From Pedobacter steynii (GTDB lineage Bacteria; Bacteroidota; Bacteroidia; Sphingobacteriales; Sphingobacteriaceae): a stretch of DNA of 64,000 nt. The number at the start of each line of letters is the position of its first letter. Position 1 is the first letter of the stretch. This document shows positions 8,751-17,189 of this stretch, one piece after another. The notes below the pieces were generated by a model that worked only from the letters and a program-made list of their open reading frames with translations, was not told the origin of the DNA and made no database searches. The translations under genes and the position numbers were made by a program. Location: contig NZ_CP017141.1 of NCBI RefSeq assembly GCF_001721645.1, forward strand, positions 2,852,001 through 2,916,000, read 5' to 3'.

Positions 8751-9458
8751 CTATTTATCTTTCTCGTATTTAGACTTCTTCACTTCTGTTTTTCCCGCCA
8801 CACAAATCACAAACTCTCCTTTTAATATGTTGTTTTCAAAATGTGTTTTAATCTCCAGTAAAGTCCCCCTTACGGTTTCCTCATACATTTTTGTCAGCTC
8901 CCGACTTACGGATGCCTGGCGGTCTTCCCCGCAATATTCGGCAAACTCCTCCAGAGTTTTCAATAATCTGTGCGGACTTTCATAGAGGATTATGGTGCGA
9001 TCTTCTTCAGCCAGTTTTTTGAATCGTGTTTGTCTGCCTTTTTTTACGGGTAAAAAACCTTCAAAAATAAAAGTATCGGATGGAAGTCCGGAGTTGACTA
9101 ATGCCGGGACAAAGGCGGTTGCTCCTGGTAAACATTCTACAGCCAGCTCGTTTTTGATGGCCTCTCTTACCAGGAAAAAGCCAGGGTCGGAGATGGCAGG
9201 TGTGCCTGCATCAGAGATCAGGGCCACGTTCTTTCCTTCCTTTAGAAACTTAATGATTTCTGAGGTTGCCTGATGTTCATTGTGCTGGTGATGGGAATAT
9301 GCTTTCTTATCAATGCCGAAATGTTTCAGCATGGGGGCGCTGGTCCGGGTATCTTCGGCCAGAATCACATCGGCCTCTTTTAAGATTCTTATCGCCCTGA
9401 AGGTCATATCCTCAAGGTTGCCTATTGGCGTTGGAACAAGAAATAGTTTGCCTTCCAT
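8751..9458 (-). CDS. rsmI: 16S rRNA (cytidine1402-2'-O)-methyltransferase
   Basis: A 235-residue SAM-dependent methyltransferase of the tetrapyrrole-methylase fold that methylates the ribose of C1402 in 16S rRNA. Family motifs are clear: LVPTPIGNLEDMTFRAI at the N-terminus, LAEDTRTS near 35, SDAGTPAISDPG near 83-94, and YESPHRL near 155. Length is slightly shorter than the E. coli enzyme because the C-terminal extension is short. It is the first gene of the reverse run towards lnt. The upstream gap to serS (80 bases) holds both divergent promoters. Confidence 0.96.
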   Translation of the reverse strand: MEGKLFLVPTPIGNLEDMTFRAIRILKEADVILAEDTRTSAPMLKHFGIDKKAYSHHQHNEHQATSEIIKFLKEGKNVALISDAGTPAISDPGFFLVREAIKNELAVECLPGATAFVPALVNSGLPSDTFIFEGFLPVKKGRQTRFKKLAEEDRTIILYESPHRLLKTLEEFAEYCGEDRQASVSRELTKMYEETVRGTLLEIKTHFENNILKGEFVICVAGKTEVKKSKYEKDK

Positions 9459-9514
9459 AGTTATTTTTTTCGCTATGCAGGGCCAAATGGGCTCGCAATG
9501 ACGAGTTAAGTTAT

Positions 9515-9522
9515 TATCTTTG
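9515..9522 (+). promoter_or_regulatory. -7 promoter element of serS
   Basis: TATCTTTG exactly matches TAnnTTTG and lies 16 bases upstream of the serS ATG at 9539. A TTTG at the -33 position is not present, so the upstream element is weak. Confidence 0.5.
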
Positions 9523-9538
9523 TTTAAAAAATAAAATA

Positions 9539-10810
9539 ATGTTGCAAGTTAACTATATCCGCGAAAATAGAGAGAAAGTTTTAGAACGACTGTCTGTCCG
9601 TAATTTCAAACAGCCTGAATTGGTGGATGAAATTATTAAAATTGATGAAGAGCGTAGACAAGCTCAAACCTCCTTAGACTCCCTTTCTGCTATCGCAAAT
9701 TCCAGTGCTAAACAAATTGGTGAGCTGATGCGTAATGGTAAAAAAGAGGAAGCGGATATATTGAAATCGGAAACTACAGCAAACAAAGAGCAGATCAAAA
9801 ACCTTTCTGATGTATTGGCTGAAGCAGAAGATAAATTGTACCACCTGATTGTACAATTACCTAACCTGCCCCATGACTCGGTACCTGCAGGTGCAACTCC
9901 GGAAGAAAATGAAGTTGTGCTGATACATGGTGAACCTGCAGTACTGGCTGAAAACGCGGTGCCGCACTGGGAGCTGACTGCTAAATATGATATCATCGAT
10001 TTTGAACTGGGAACAAAAATTGCTGGTGCAGGTTTCCCTGTTTATAAAGGAAAAGGAGCCCGCTTACAAAGAGCATTGATCAATTTCTTTCTTGATCGTG
10101 CAGTAGAAGCAGGATATAGAGAAATGCAGGTGCCTCACCTGGTTAATGAAGCTTCCGGATTTGGGACCGGCCAGTTGCCGGATAAAGAAGGTCAGATGTA
10201 CCATGCAGGAGTTGATAATCTGTATCTGATTCCCACAGCAGAAGTTCCGGTAACGAATTTATACCGGGATGTTATTCTGAAAGAGGAAGAACTTCCAGTT
10301 AGAAATACCGCATATACCCCATGTTTCCGTCGTGAGGCAGGTTCTTATGGCGCGCATGTAAGAGGCTTGAATCGTTTACATCAGTTTGATAAGGTAGAGC
10401 TGGTACAAGTGGTACATCCGGAAAAATCTTACGAGGTGCTGGAGCAGATGAGCAGTTATGTACAAACACTGCTGAAAGAGCTCGGTCTGCATTACAGGGT
10501 CTTAAGCTTATGCGGTGGCGATATGGGGTTCACTTCTGCAAAAACCTATGATATGGAAGTATGGAGTGCCGCACAGCAACGCTGGCTGGAGGTTTCTTCA
10601 GTTTCCAACTTTGAAACTTACCAGAGTAACCGTTTGAAATTAAGATTTAAAGGTGCTACCGGAAAAACTCAGCTGGCACATACCTTAAATGGAAGTGCCT
10701 TGGCTTTACCGCGTATTGTGGCCTCTATTCTGGAAAATAACCAAACTGATAAAGGAATTAAGATCCCGGAAGTTCTGGTAAAATATACCGGGTTTGAATA
10801 TATTGATTAA
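9539..10810 (+). CDS. serS: seryl-tRNA synthetase
   Basis: A 423-residue class II aminoacyl-tRNA synthetase that charges tRNA-Ser. Residues 1-110 form the antiparallel coiled-coil arm that contacts the tRNA long variable arm. The catalytic core follows, with TAEVPVTNLYRD near 233-244, motif 2 in CFRREAGSYGAHVRGLNRL (about 262-280) and motif 3 in NGSALALPRIVASILEN (about 383-399). Length and order are typical. The gene has its own promoter and is followed by a strong intrinsic terminator, so it is monocistronic. Confidence 0.97.
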   Translation: MLQVNYIRENREKVLERLSVRNFKQPELVDEIIKIDEERRQAQTSLDSLSAIANSSAKQIGELMRNGKKEEADILKSETTANKEQIKNLSDVLAEAEDKLYHLIVQLPNLPHDSVPAGATPEENEVVLIHGEPAVLAENAVPHWELTAKYDIIDFELGTKIAGAGFPVYKGKGARLQRALINFFLDRAVEAGYREMQVPHLVNEASGFGTGQLPDKEGQMYHAGVDNLYLIPTAEVPVTNLYRDVILKEEELPVRNTAYTPCFRREAGSYGAHVRGLNRLHQFDKVELVQVVHPEKSYEVLEQMSSYVQTLLKELGLHYRVLSLCGGDMGFTSAKTYDMEVWSAAQQRWLEVSSVSNFETYQSNRLKLRFKGATGKTQLAHTLNGSALALPRIVASILENNQTDKGIKIPEVLVKYTGFEYID

Positions 10811-10830
10811 GTATTAAAGATCTTCCAATA

Positions 10831-10866
10831 AAAAAACCTTCTCTATTATGGAGAAGGTTTTTTTAT
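10831..10866 (+). terminator. intrinsic terminator after serS
   Basis: A perfect 13-base stem (AAAAAACCTTCTC paired with GAGAAGGTTTTTT) with a 7-base loop, followed by a T tract. It starts 20 bases after the serS stop. The A-rich left flank means it can also end the convergent gene at 10887-11201. Confidence 0.85.
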
Positions 10867-10886
10867 TTCACCGGTAGATGAGAATA

Positions 10887-11201
10887 TTATAGTATTAAGA
10901 TCAATAAAAGAATAATGATAATGATCGCTCCTACAGAAAGATAAACACCTCCACCTATGGCTTTAGATTGTTTTTTCAGTTCTCTTAGCTCCTTACGCAG
11001 TTCTTTCTTTTCTGCTCTGGATAAATGCGACTTATCCATTGACCTGATTTCCTCTACCCGTTCTGTAATTCTTTTTAATTGTGCCTGTTGTTCAACGGTC
11101 ATTTCCGTTTTATTCTTTTCGGATTTGTCTGCTGCAAGAACTGTGTTCGCGCTAACGCCCAGCATAAAGATTAAGGCCAGTGAGTAAATGAATTTTTTCA
11201 T
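10887..11201 (-). CDS. small exported protein with C-terminal membrane segment
   Basis: A 104-residue protein of unknown function. It has a signal peptide at residues 1-23 (hydrophobic core from about residue 5), a highly charged middle rich in Lys, Glu and Arg (residues 25-78, EKKELRKELRELKKQSK, probably helical) and a C-terminal hydrophobic stretch of Ile, Leu and Val over the last 16 residues preceded by GGG. I chose the ATG at 11201 because the signal peptide begins there; the frame extends further upstream but crosses a 30-base palindrome. It ends against the bidirectional serS terminator. Confidence 0.65.
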   Translation of the reverse strand: MKKFIYSLALIFMLGVSANTVLAADKSEKNKTEMTVEQQAQLKRITERVEEIRSMDKSHLSRAEKKELRKELRELKKQSKAIGGGVYLSVGAIIIIILLLILIL

Positions 11202-11237
11202 GTGATTTAGGTTTTGTGATTTCTGTTTAAATAACAA

Positions 11238-11267
11238 AAAACCTACCAAAAATTTTTGATAGGTTTT
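11238..11267 (-). terminator. 30-base near-perfect palindrome, terminator or 5' leader hairpin
   Basis: On the reverse strand this reads as an AAAACCTATCAAAAA arm against a TTTTTGGTAGGTTTT arm, fully paired as RNA with one G-U, then TTTTTT. It is 37 bases upstream of the ATG at 11201 and about 140 bases downstream of the SIMPL gene. It could terminate the SIMPL transcript or act as an attenuator in the leader of the small exported protein gene. Confidence 0.5.
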
Positions 11268-11408
11268 CAGAAGCATCCAAATGTGGATATAATCCCCTTT
11301 TAACACTGTTTAAGCAAGATAGCTAAAGAATATTTTTTTGGTGTTTACCAGTGTTTATTTCCTATAAAGGAATGTTTTCTGTTAAACTGTATACTCTTAA
11401 AGGCATCA

Positions 11409-12113
11409 TTATTTGATCTCAAACACGGTATTCATTGTGTAATTCAATTTTATTTTCTTGAAATCAATTTCCGGAGCAGCCCCGCCCATGGCATCTGCAC
11501 TTTCTGCTTTCATCATCATGACGTTGGCACGGTACATTGGCTGAGGATAAGATTCGTTGTTCAATTCCTGAATATCAATGATGCTTCCCAGTTGATTGCC
11601 TAATGCTTCTACTAAATAAGTTGCTTTAGCTTTTGCAGCCTGAAGGGCTTTGATTTTAAGCTCTTTTTTTAGGGCTTCGATCTTAGAGTAATCATAGCTA
11701 TCTATATTGGTATACGCTACACCTTTAGGATCTACTGAACCAATGATTTCATTCCATTTGTTAAGGTCTGATACTTTCAAACGATATTGTTTGCTAACCA
11801 GAAAATCCGGGTTTTTCTTTTTCTCAGCAATACTATAACCGGATACGTTGTTGATGGTTAAGTTTTCTTTGGAAATGCCGGCATCCTGAATGGCTTTATA
11901 CAATTGACTTTCTAAAGTGGTGATTTCTACCTTTTTCTTACTGTTGTTATCTTTCAGATATTCTTTCAGGGAGATGCTGATATAGATGATATCTGGAGTC
12001 ACTTCAGTTTCTGCAGATCCGCTGACACTTATCTTTTTTCTTAGATCTACTTGTTGAGCCATGGCACTTAAACTAAATAAGGCAACGAAGGCAAGGGCTA
12101 ATAACTTTTTCAT
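11409..12113 (-). CDS. SIMPL domain (DUF541) exported protein
   Basis: A 234-residue periplasmic protein with a signal peptide (residues 1-19, ending AMAQ). The mature part is a SIMPL/DUF541 domain: ISVSGSAETEVTPDIIYISI at its start is the family signature, and the DYSKIEALKKELKIKALQAA segment near 150-170 is typical. SIMPL proteins are periplasmic or outer-membrane associated and linked to oxidative-stress protection in E. coli (YggE), but biochemical activity is unknown. The start at 12113 is chosen from the signal peptide. It appears monocistronic. Confidence 0.85.
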   Translation of the reverse strand: MKKLLALAFVALFSLSAMAQQVDLRKKISVSGSAETEVTPDIIYISISLKEYLKDNNSKKKVEITTLESQLYKAIQDAGISKENLTINNVSGYSIAEKKKNPDFLVSKQYRLKVSDLNKWNEIIGSVDPKGVAYTNIDSYDYSKIEALKKELKIKALQAAKAKATYLVEALGNQLGSIIDIQELNNESYPQPMYRANVMMMKAESADAMGGAAPEIDFKKIKLNYTMNTVFEIK

Positions 12114-12266
12114 AATATTGATTTTTCTTTTGTGTATTTGATAAGAAGATGTAAATATCAGACCAATTCCATATCCGGGAGTTAACAATTTACAGATTAT
12201 TTCTTAACTGACTCATTATTAGGATGATTTTATGAGAAAAATATTTATGAAATTTTACTCATAAAT

Positions 12267-12299
12267 AAAAAAGTCCGTAAAGCGATCACTTTACGGACT
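12267..12299 (-). terminator. intrinsic terminator after lspA
   Basis: A perfect 11-base stem (AGTCCGTAAAG against CTTTACGGACT) with loop CGATCA. On the reverse strand it is followed by a run of T. It lies about 20 bases after the lspA stop and closes the ileS-traR-lspA operon. Confidence 0.85.
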
Positions 12300-12319
12300 G
12301 ATATTTTTTTAGAAAATTT

Positions 12320-12922
12320 CTAGTCTTCTACCATCTCATTGTTTGGGCCGATCTCTTCCTTTACCTCTTCCTTGAAATAGGTTTTCTGATAGATGAGGAT
12401 AATGACTACCCCTACAGAGATTGCGGCATCAGCGATGTTAAAAACCGGCCTGAAGAAGACGAAATCTTCTCCTCCCCAGATGGGTACCCATGAAGGGAAG
12501 TTGCCCTGCAGGATAGGAAAATAAAACATGTCTACTACACGTCCGTGAAACCAGCCTTCGTATCCATAGATCTTTCCATAAAATACGGAGTCAATAATAT
12601 TGCCCACTGCTCCTGAAAAGATCAGTGCTACATTCAGAATTAATCCCCTATGGTATTTTCTCTGAATCAGGTAATGTAATGCATATCCAATCCCTGCCAC
12701 TGCCGCTATTCTGAATAAAGAAAGAGACAGTTTACCAAACTCCCCGCCAAATTCAAGACCGAAAGCCATTCCGTTATTTTCCGTGAAATGGATAATAAAC
12801 CAGTTCCCTATGATCTTAAACTCCTGACCCAGGTACATATTGGTTTTGATCCAGGTCTTTAGAACCTGGTCGGCCAGTAAAACGAAAAAGATAATCAATA
12901 AAGGTTTTGTATAGCCTTTCAT
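12320..12922 (-). CDS. lspA: lipoprotein signal peptidase
   Basis: A 200-residue inner-membrane aspartic peptidase (signal peptidase II) that removes the signal peptide of prolipoproteins. Four hydrophobic segments are visible. The catalytic aspartates are Asp111 in GNIIDSVFYG and Asp165 in FNIADAAIS. The HFTENNGMAFGL segment at 45-56 is the conserved N-terminal motif. The C-terminus is extended by a charged tail. Its ATG overlaps the TAA of the upstream traR-like gene by one base (TAATG), which suggests translational coupling. Confidence 0.96.
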   Translation of the reverse strand: MKGYTKPLLIIFFVLLADQVLKTWIKTNMYLGQEFKIIGNWFIIHFTENNGMAFGLEFGGEFGKLSLSLFRIAAVAGIGYALHYLIQRKYHRGLILNVALIFSGAVGNIIDSVFYGKIYGYEGWFHGRVVDMFYFPILQGNFPSWVPIWGGEDFVFFRPVFNIADAAISVGVVIILIYQKTYFKEEVKEEIGPNNEMVED

Positions 12923-13305
12923 TAGCTTTGCTTCATTTTAGCTTCCATGCTTAACGTTGCATGCGGAACCGCACGAAGACGTTCTTTTTGGATTAGTTTC
13001 CCTGTTTCACGGCAGATACCGTAAGTTTTGTTCTCGATACGTACCAACGCCGCTTCCAGATTTTCAATGAATTTTTTCTGACGTGCAGCCAGTTGATTCA
13101 ATTGCTCTTTCTCCAATGTAGCAGACCCGTCTTCCAAGGTTTTATATGTTCCTGAGGTGTCTTCAGTTCCGTTAGAGTTGGGGCTACTTAATGAGCTGGT
13201 TAGAGAAAGAAATTCTTCTCTGGCCATACGTAATTTTTCCTGAATTAATTCTTTAAACTCTTGAAGTTCACTATCAGAATACCTTGTTTTTGTAGCTTTT
13301 TCCAT
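12922..13305 (-). CDS. TraR/DksA-family protein with degenerate zinc finger
   Basis: A 127-residue DksA/TraR-like protein. The N-terminal 90 residues are predicted helical, matching the DksA coiled coil, and the C-terminus has the GICRETGKLIQKERLRAVP framework of the zinc-finger globular domain. Only one of the four usual cysteines (in GIC) remains, so zinc is probably not bound in the standard way; this is common in Bacteroidota copies. The family binds the RNA polymerase secondary channel. The start at 13305 follows the ileS stop by 4 bases, and the gene is coupled to lspA. Confidence 0.85.
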   Translation of the reverse strand: MEKATKTRYSDSELQEFKELIQEKLRMAREEFLSLTSSLSSPNSNGTEDTSGTYKTLEDGSATLEKEQLNQLAARQKKFIENLEAALVRIENKTYGICRETGKLIQKERLRAVPHATLSMEAKMKQS

Positions 13306-13309
13306 AATA

Positions 13310-16300
13310 TTATTGTTTTGCAATCGAAATATGTAGTTCAACATCGTCGATTACGATTTTGTTTCCATTATCTAAATTATCTATTAAATTAATTTTATCC
13401 GCTAAGATTTCCGAACAAATGTATGTTTTATTTTGTGCTACCGCGTTCGCGATCAAATTATCGTTTTGTAAAGACACCGTAATCCTATCAGTAACCTCAA
13501 AGTTCAGTTCCTTTCTCAGGTTCTGGATTCTGTTAATCAGCTCACGTGATAAACCTTCCTGTTTTAGTTCATCTGTAATGGTAACATCCAGTGCAACAGT
13601 CAGATTTCCTAAATTAGTCACTTGCCATCCAGGAATATCTTCGGCGATGATCTCTACATCAGCCAGGGCAACTACATATTCCGTGCCCGGAATTGCATAT
13701 TCCCCTGCTGCTTCAAACTGCGCAAGTTGTTCCTGGTCAAGATTATTAATTACTTCAGCTACCGTTTTCATGTCCTTACCTACTTTAGGTCCGAGAGCCT
13801 TAAAGTTTGGTTTGATTTTTTTCTTGATGAAGCCGGCAGTGTCGGTAATGTATTCAATATCCTTGATATTAGTCTCCGAAAGGATCAGTTCTTTTACCAG
13901 TTCTACACGCTCTGCAAATTTCTTATCCAGTACCGGAACTAAAATTTTAGCTAAAGGCTGCCGAACATTAATGCTGCTTTTCTTACGTAGAGAAAGCACC
14001 ATTGAAGAAATGTTCTGTGCCAGCTCCATGCGCTCGTTCAGTTCCTTATCGATCAGTGTGCTGTCTGCTTCTTTCCATAAGGTCAGGTGAACCGATTCCA
14101 CAGTATTGTTATGATCTGCTACAGAAAGGTTCTGGAATAACCAGTCTGCAAAGAATGGCGCTACCGGCGACATGATCTGTGCAATGCTGGTCAGACAGGT
14201 ATATAAAGTCTCATAAGCTGCTTTTTTATCTGCAGTCATTTCCCCCTTCCAGAAACGGCGGCGGGATAAACGGATGTACCAGTTGCTCAGGTGCTCATCT
14301 ACAAATGTCTGGATTGCTCTTGAAGCTTTGGTTGGTTCATAAGTCTCATAACTTTCATCTACCTCCGCAATTAGCGTCTGTAATAAAGATAAGATCCAAC
14401 GGTCCAGTTCACTGCGTTCAGCTACCGGTGTCTCGTTGTGTATATCGATTACAAACTTGTCGATATTTGCATATAAAGCAAAGAAAGAGTAAGTGTTGTA
14501 AAGTGTACCGAAAAACTTGCGGCGTACCTCATCCAGTCCATCTATATTGAACTTAAGATTGTCCCACGGTGAAGCGTTGCTGATCATGTACCAACGGGTT
14601 GCATCGGCACTGTAAGTCTCTATAGTTGAGAAAGGATCTACGCCATTGCCTAAACGTTTAGACATTTTATTGCCGTTTTTATCCAGTACCAATCCATTGG
14701 ATACCACATTTTTGAAGGCTACTCCAGGATTACCTACTTTTTCGTTGATGGCCTTGATTTCGTCACTGGATTCACTTAACATCACTGCAATAGCATGTAG
14801 CGTAAAGAACCAGCCACGGGTCTGATCCACACCCTCTGCAATAAAATCTGCAGGATAAGCATGCTCAAAATCTTCTTTATTTTCAAATGGGAAATGCCAT
14901 TGCGCATAAGGCATAGCACCACTGTCAAACCAAACGTCGATCAGGTCGAGCTCACGAACCATTCTCTCTCCGGTTGAAGAGGTTAAGATCACATCATCCA
15001 CGTAAGGGCGGTGCATGTCTTTTAGTTCAAAACCTGCTTCCATAAAACCAGCGGCTACAGACTTCTGGATTTCTGCATTCAGTTCTTCGATAGAACCGAT
15101 ACATTTCTCCTCCTGGCCATCAGCAGTACGCCAGATTGGAAGGGGAGTTCCCCAATAGCGTGAACGGGAAAGGTTCCAGTCTACCAGGTTTTCCAGCCAG
15201 TTGCCAAAGCGTCCGGTTCCAGTTGCTTCAGGTTTCCAGTTAATGGTTTTGTTTAAAGCCACCATTTTCTCCTTTACTGAAGTGGTTTTGATAAACCAGC
15301 TATCCAGAGGATAATAAAGGATTGGTTTATCAGTTCTCCAGCAATGTGGATAACTGTGCTCGTATTTCTTTACGTCGAATGCTTTGTTGTTTTCTTTCAA
15401 TTTGATGGCAATCAGCACATCAGTTGGTTTAAAGTCAGCAGCAGCGCGCTCTTCGTCTGAGTAATATTCTTCTTTTACATAACGGCCGGCAAAGTCAGTT
15501 ACTTCTTTAACGAATTTACCTTGTTTGTCTACTAATGGAGCTTCATTGCCGTTTTCGTCTTTGATCAGGACTGAAGGTACGCCGTTTTCTCTGGCGACAC
15601 GAAAATCGTCTGCACCAAATATCGAAGCGGTATGTACAATTCCGGTTCCGTCTTCTGTAGTCACGAAATCACCAGGAATTACACGGAAAGCATTAGCTTC
15701 CAGATCTTCATTGGTCACATAAGCCATCAGTTGGTGGTAATGTAAACCTACCAGGTCTTTTCCTTTAAATTCTGTTGCTACCGTCCATGGGATCAGTTTA
15801 TCTCCGCCTTTATAGTCCTCAAAAGAAAGGTCTTTCGCATCTGCTTTAAAGTGTTTAGCTACCAGGTCTTTCGCCAACACCACACTTACAGGAAGGAAGG
15901 TGTATGGGTTAAAAGTTTTGATCTTCACATAGGTGATCTTATCTCCGACAGCCAAAGCACAGTTGGAAGGTAAAGTCCATGGAGTGGTGGTCCAGGCAAT
16001 GATTGCTGTTTCCTCTTTCTCGTTTTCAAAAAGCTGGGCCATCAAAGGATGTTCCTGGTCTTTCTTAAGGAAAAACTGAGCAGTAATCGAGGTGTCTTTC
16101 AACATCTTATAAGTGCCTGGCTGATTCAGCTCATGTGAGCTTAATCCTGTTCCTGCAGCAGGCGAATAAGGTTGCACCGTATAGCCTTTGTATAGCAGAC
16201 CTTTGTTGTAAAATGACTTTAAGATCGACCAAAGTGATTCGATATACTCATTTTCATAGGTCACATATGGGTTTTCAAGATCTACCCAATAACCCATTTT

Positions 16301-16705
16301 CTCCGTAAGGTCATTCCATACATCTGTGTATTTCATGACTTCCTCACGACAGGCCGTATTGTATTCTTCAACGGAAATTTTCTTTCCGATATCTTCTTTC
16401 GTAATGCCTAATTTTTTCTCTACAGCGAGCTCAATAGGTAACCCGTGAGTATCCCATCCGCCTTTGCGTTTTACCTGAAAACCTTTTAAAGTTTTATAAC
16501 GGCAAAAAATATCTTTAATGGCACGCGCCATTACATGATGAATCCCTGGCATTCCGTTAGCGGAAGGCGGGCCCTCATAAAAAGTAAATGGGTTCGATTT
16601 TGAACGTGTAGAAATGCTCTTTTCAAAGATGTTTTCCGCTTTCCAAAAATCAAGTATCTCTTTTCCTATTTTCGCTAGTTCCAGTTGTTTAAATTCCCTA
16701 TACAT
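13310..16705 (-). CDS. ileS: isoleucyl-tRNA synthetase, type 2, with GIHH signature
   Basis: A 1131-residue class I synthetase. Its length and C-terminal extension fit the eukaryote-like type 2 IleRS. The ATP-binding HIGH signature is replaced by GIHH (residues 54-57) and the KMSKS loop reads KMSKR (680-684). WTTTPWTLPSN near 240 belongs to the CP1 editing domain, and FDSGAMPYAQWHFP near 590 is in the catalytic core. The ATG at 16705 is used; a TTG lies directly before it. It leads the ileS-traR-lspA operon and has a TAACTTTG promoter element about 30 bases upstream. Confidence 0.96.
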   Translation of the reverse strand: MYREFKQLELAKIGKEILDFWKAENIFEKSISTRSKSNPFTFYEGPPSANGMPGIHHVMARAIKDIFCRYKTLKGFQVKRKGGWDTHGLPIELAVEKKLGITKEDIGKKISVEEYNTACREEVMKYTDVWNDLTEKMGYWVDLENPYVTYENEYIESLWSILKSFYNKGLLYKGYTVQPYSPAAGTGLSSHELNQPGTYKMLKDTSITAQFFLKKDQEHPLMAQLFENEKEETAIIAWTTTPWTLPSNCALAVGDKITYVKIKTFNPYTFLPVSVVLAKDLVAKHFKADAKDLSFEDYKGGDKLIPWTVATEFKGKDLVGLHYHQLMAYVTNEDLEANAFRVIPGDFVTTEDGTGIVHTASIFGADDFRVARENGVPSVLIKDENGNEAPLVDKQGKFVKEVTDFAGRYVKEEYYSDEERAAADFKPTDVLIAIKLKENNKAFDVKKYEHSYPHCWRTDKPILYYPLDSWFIKTTSVKEKMVALNKTINWKPEATGTGRFGNWLENLVDWNLSRSRYWGTPLPIWRTADGQEEKCIGSIEELNAEIQKSVAAGFMEAGFELKDMHRPYVDDVILTSSTGERMVRELDLIDVWFDSGAMPYAQWHFPFENKEDFEHAYPADFIAEGVDQTRGWFFTLHAIAVMLSESSDEIKAINEKVGNPGVAFKNVVSNGLVLDKNGNKMSKRLGNGVDPFSTIETYSADATRWYMISNASPWDNLKFNIDGLDEVRRKFFGTLYNTYSFFALYANIDKFVIDIHNETPVAERSELDRWILSLLQTLIAEVDESYETYEPTKASRAIQTFVDEHLSNWYIRLSRRRFWKGEMTADKKAAYETLYTCLTSIAQIMSPVAPFFADWLFQNLSVADHNNTVESVHLTLWKEADSTLIDKELNERMELAQNISSMVLSLRKKSSINVRQPLAKILVPVLDKKFAERVELVKELILSETNIKDIEYITDTAGFIKKKIKPNFKALGPKVGKDMKTVAEVINNLDQEQLAQFEAAGEYAIPGTEYVVALADVEIIAEDIPGWQVTNLGNLTVALDVTITDELKQEGLSRELINRIQNLRKELNFEVTDRITVSLQNDNLIANAVAQNKTYICSEILADKINLIDNLDNGNKIVIDDVELHISIAKQ

Positions 16706-16735
16706 CAATCAAGTATCTCCAAAAAATTAAGGATG

Positions 16736-16743
16736 CAAAGTTA
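16736..16743 (-). promoter_or_regulatory. -7 promoter element of the ileS operon
   Basis: The reverse strand reads TAACTTTG, an exact TAnnTTTG, 30 bases upstream of the ileS ATG. No TTTG is seen at the -33 position. Confidence 0.45.
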
Positions 16744-16945
16744 CGTTTTTAGAATTAAAAAATGTAGTCTTATCATCATCATATTGACGACGATCCCTGC
16801 AATCCCGATGTTGTTATAAATCAGGATCGTAAAATAGGAAAAAAAATAGATTTATCCGCCCCTCGCCTAAAGAGACAGGCTTTTCTTTTTTACTATTGGT
16901 TTGATTTTTGTTGCCTACTGGTTAATTATTTAAAGCCCTCCTGTT

Positions 16946-17185
16946 ATGATAAAAATACTGAAACTCCAAAAAGCAGTGATCGCCATTATTCTGGGTATAA
17001 TTGCATTAATAGCCTATAAGGTGATGAATGTAAACGATATGGAGTCCAGTATTTATATGCTCGAACTTGCAGGTTTTTTATTTATAGCCGGAGCCTTGTT
17101 GTTTCTCTATCCTATATTCTTTGCCAAAAAGGATAAACAAGGTAACGTGGAACTGGAGCCTGAAAAACAAGAAGAGGGAACCTGA
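16946..17185 (+). CDS. small two-helix membrane protein
   Basis: A 79-residue protein of unknown function. Two hydrophobic segments (about residues 9-25 and 39-58) are separated by a short polar loop (NVNDMESS), and the C-terminus is charged (KKDKQGNVELEPEKQEEG). It starts from an ATG at 16946 and ends 4 bases before the convergent phospholipase C gene. I do not recognise a named family. Confidence 0.6.
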   Translation: MIKILKLQKAVIAIILGIIALIAYKVMNVNDMESSIYMLELAGFLFIAGALLFLYPIFFAKKDKQGNVELEPEKQEEGT

Positions 17186-17189
17186 AAGA

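Noticed and set aside
13359..14090. A 243-codon open frame on the forward strand inside ileS
   Set aside because: It is antisense to the well-conserved C-terminal part of ileS; its translation is low-complexity and serine/leucine-rich, typical of a shadow frame.
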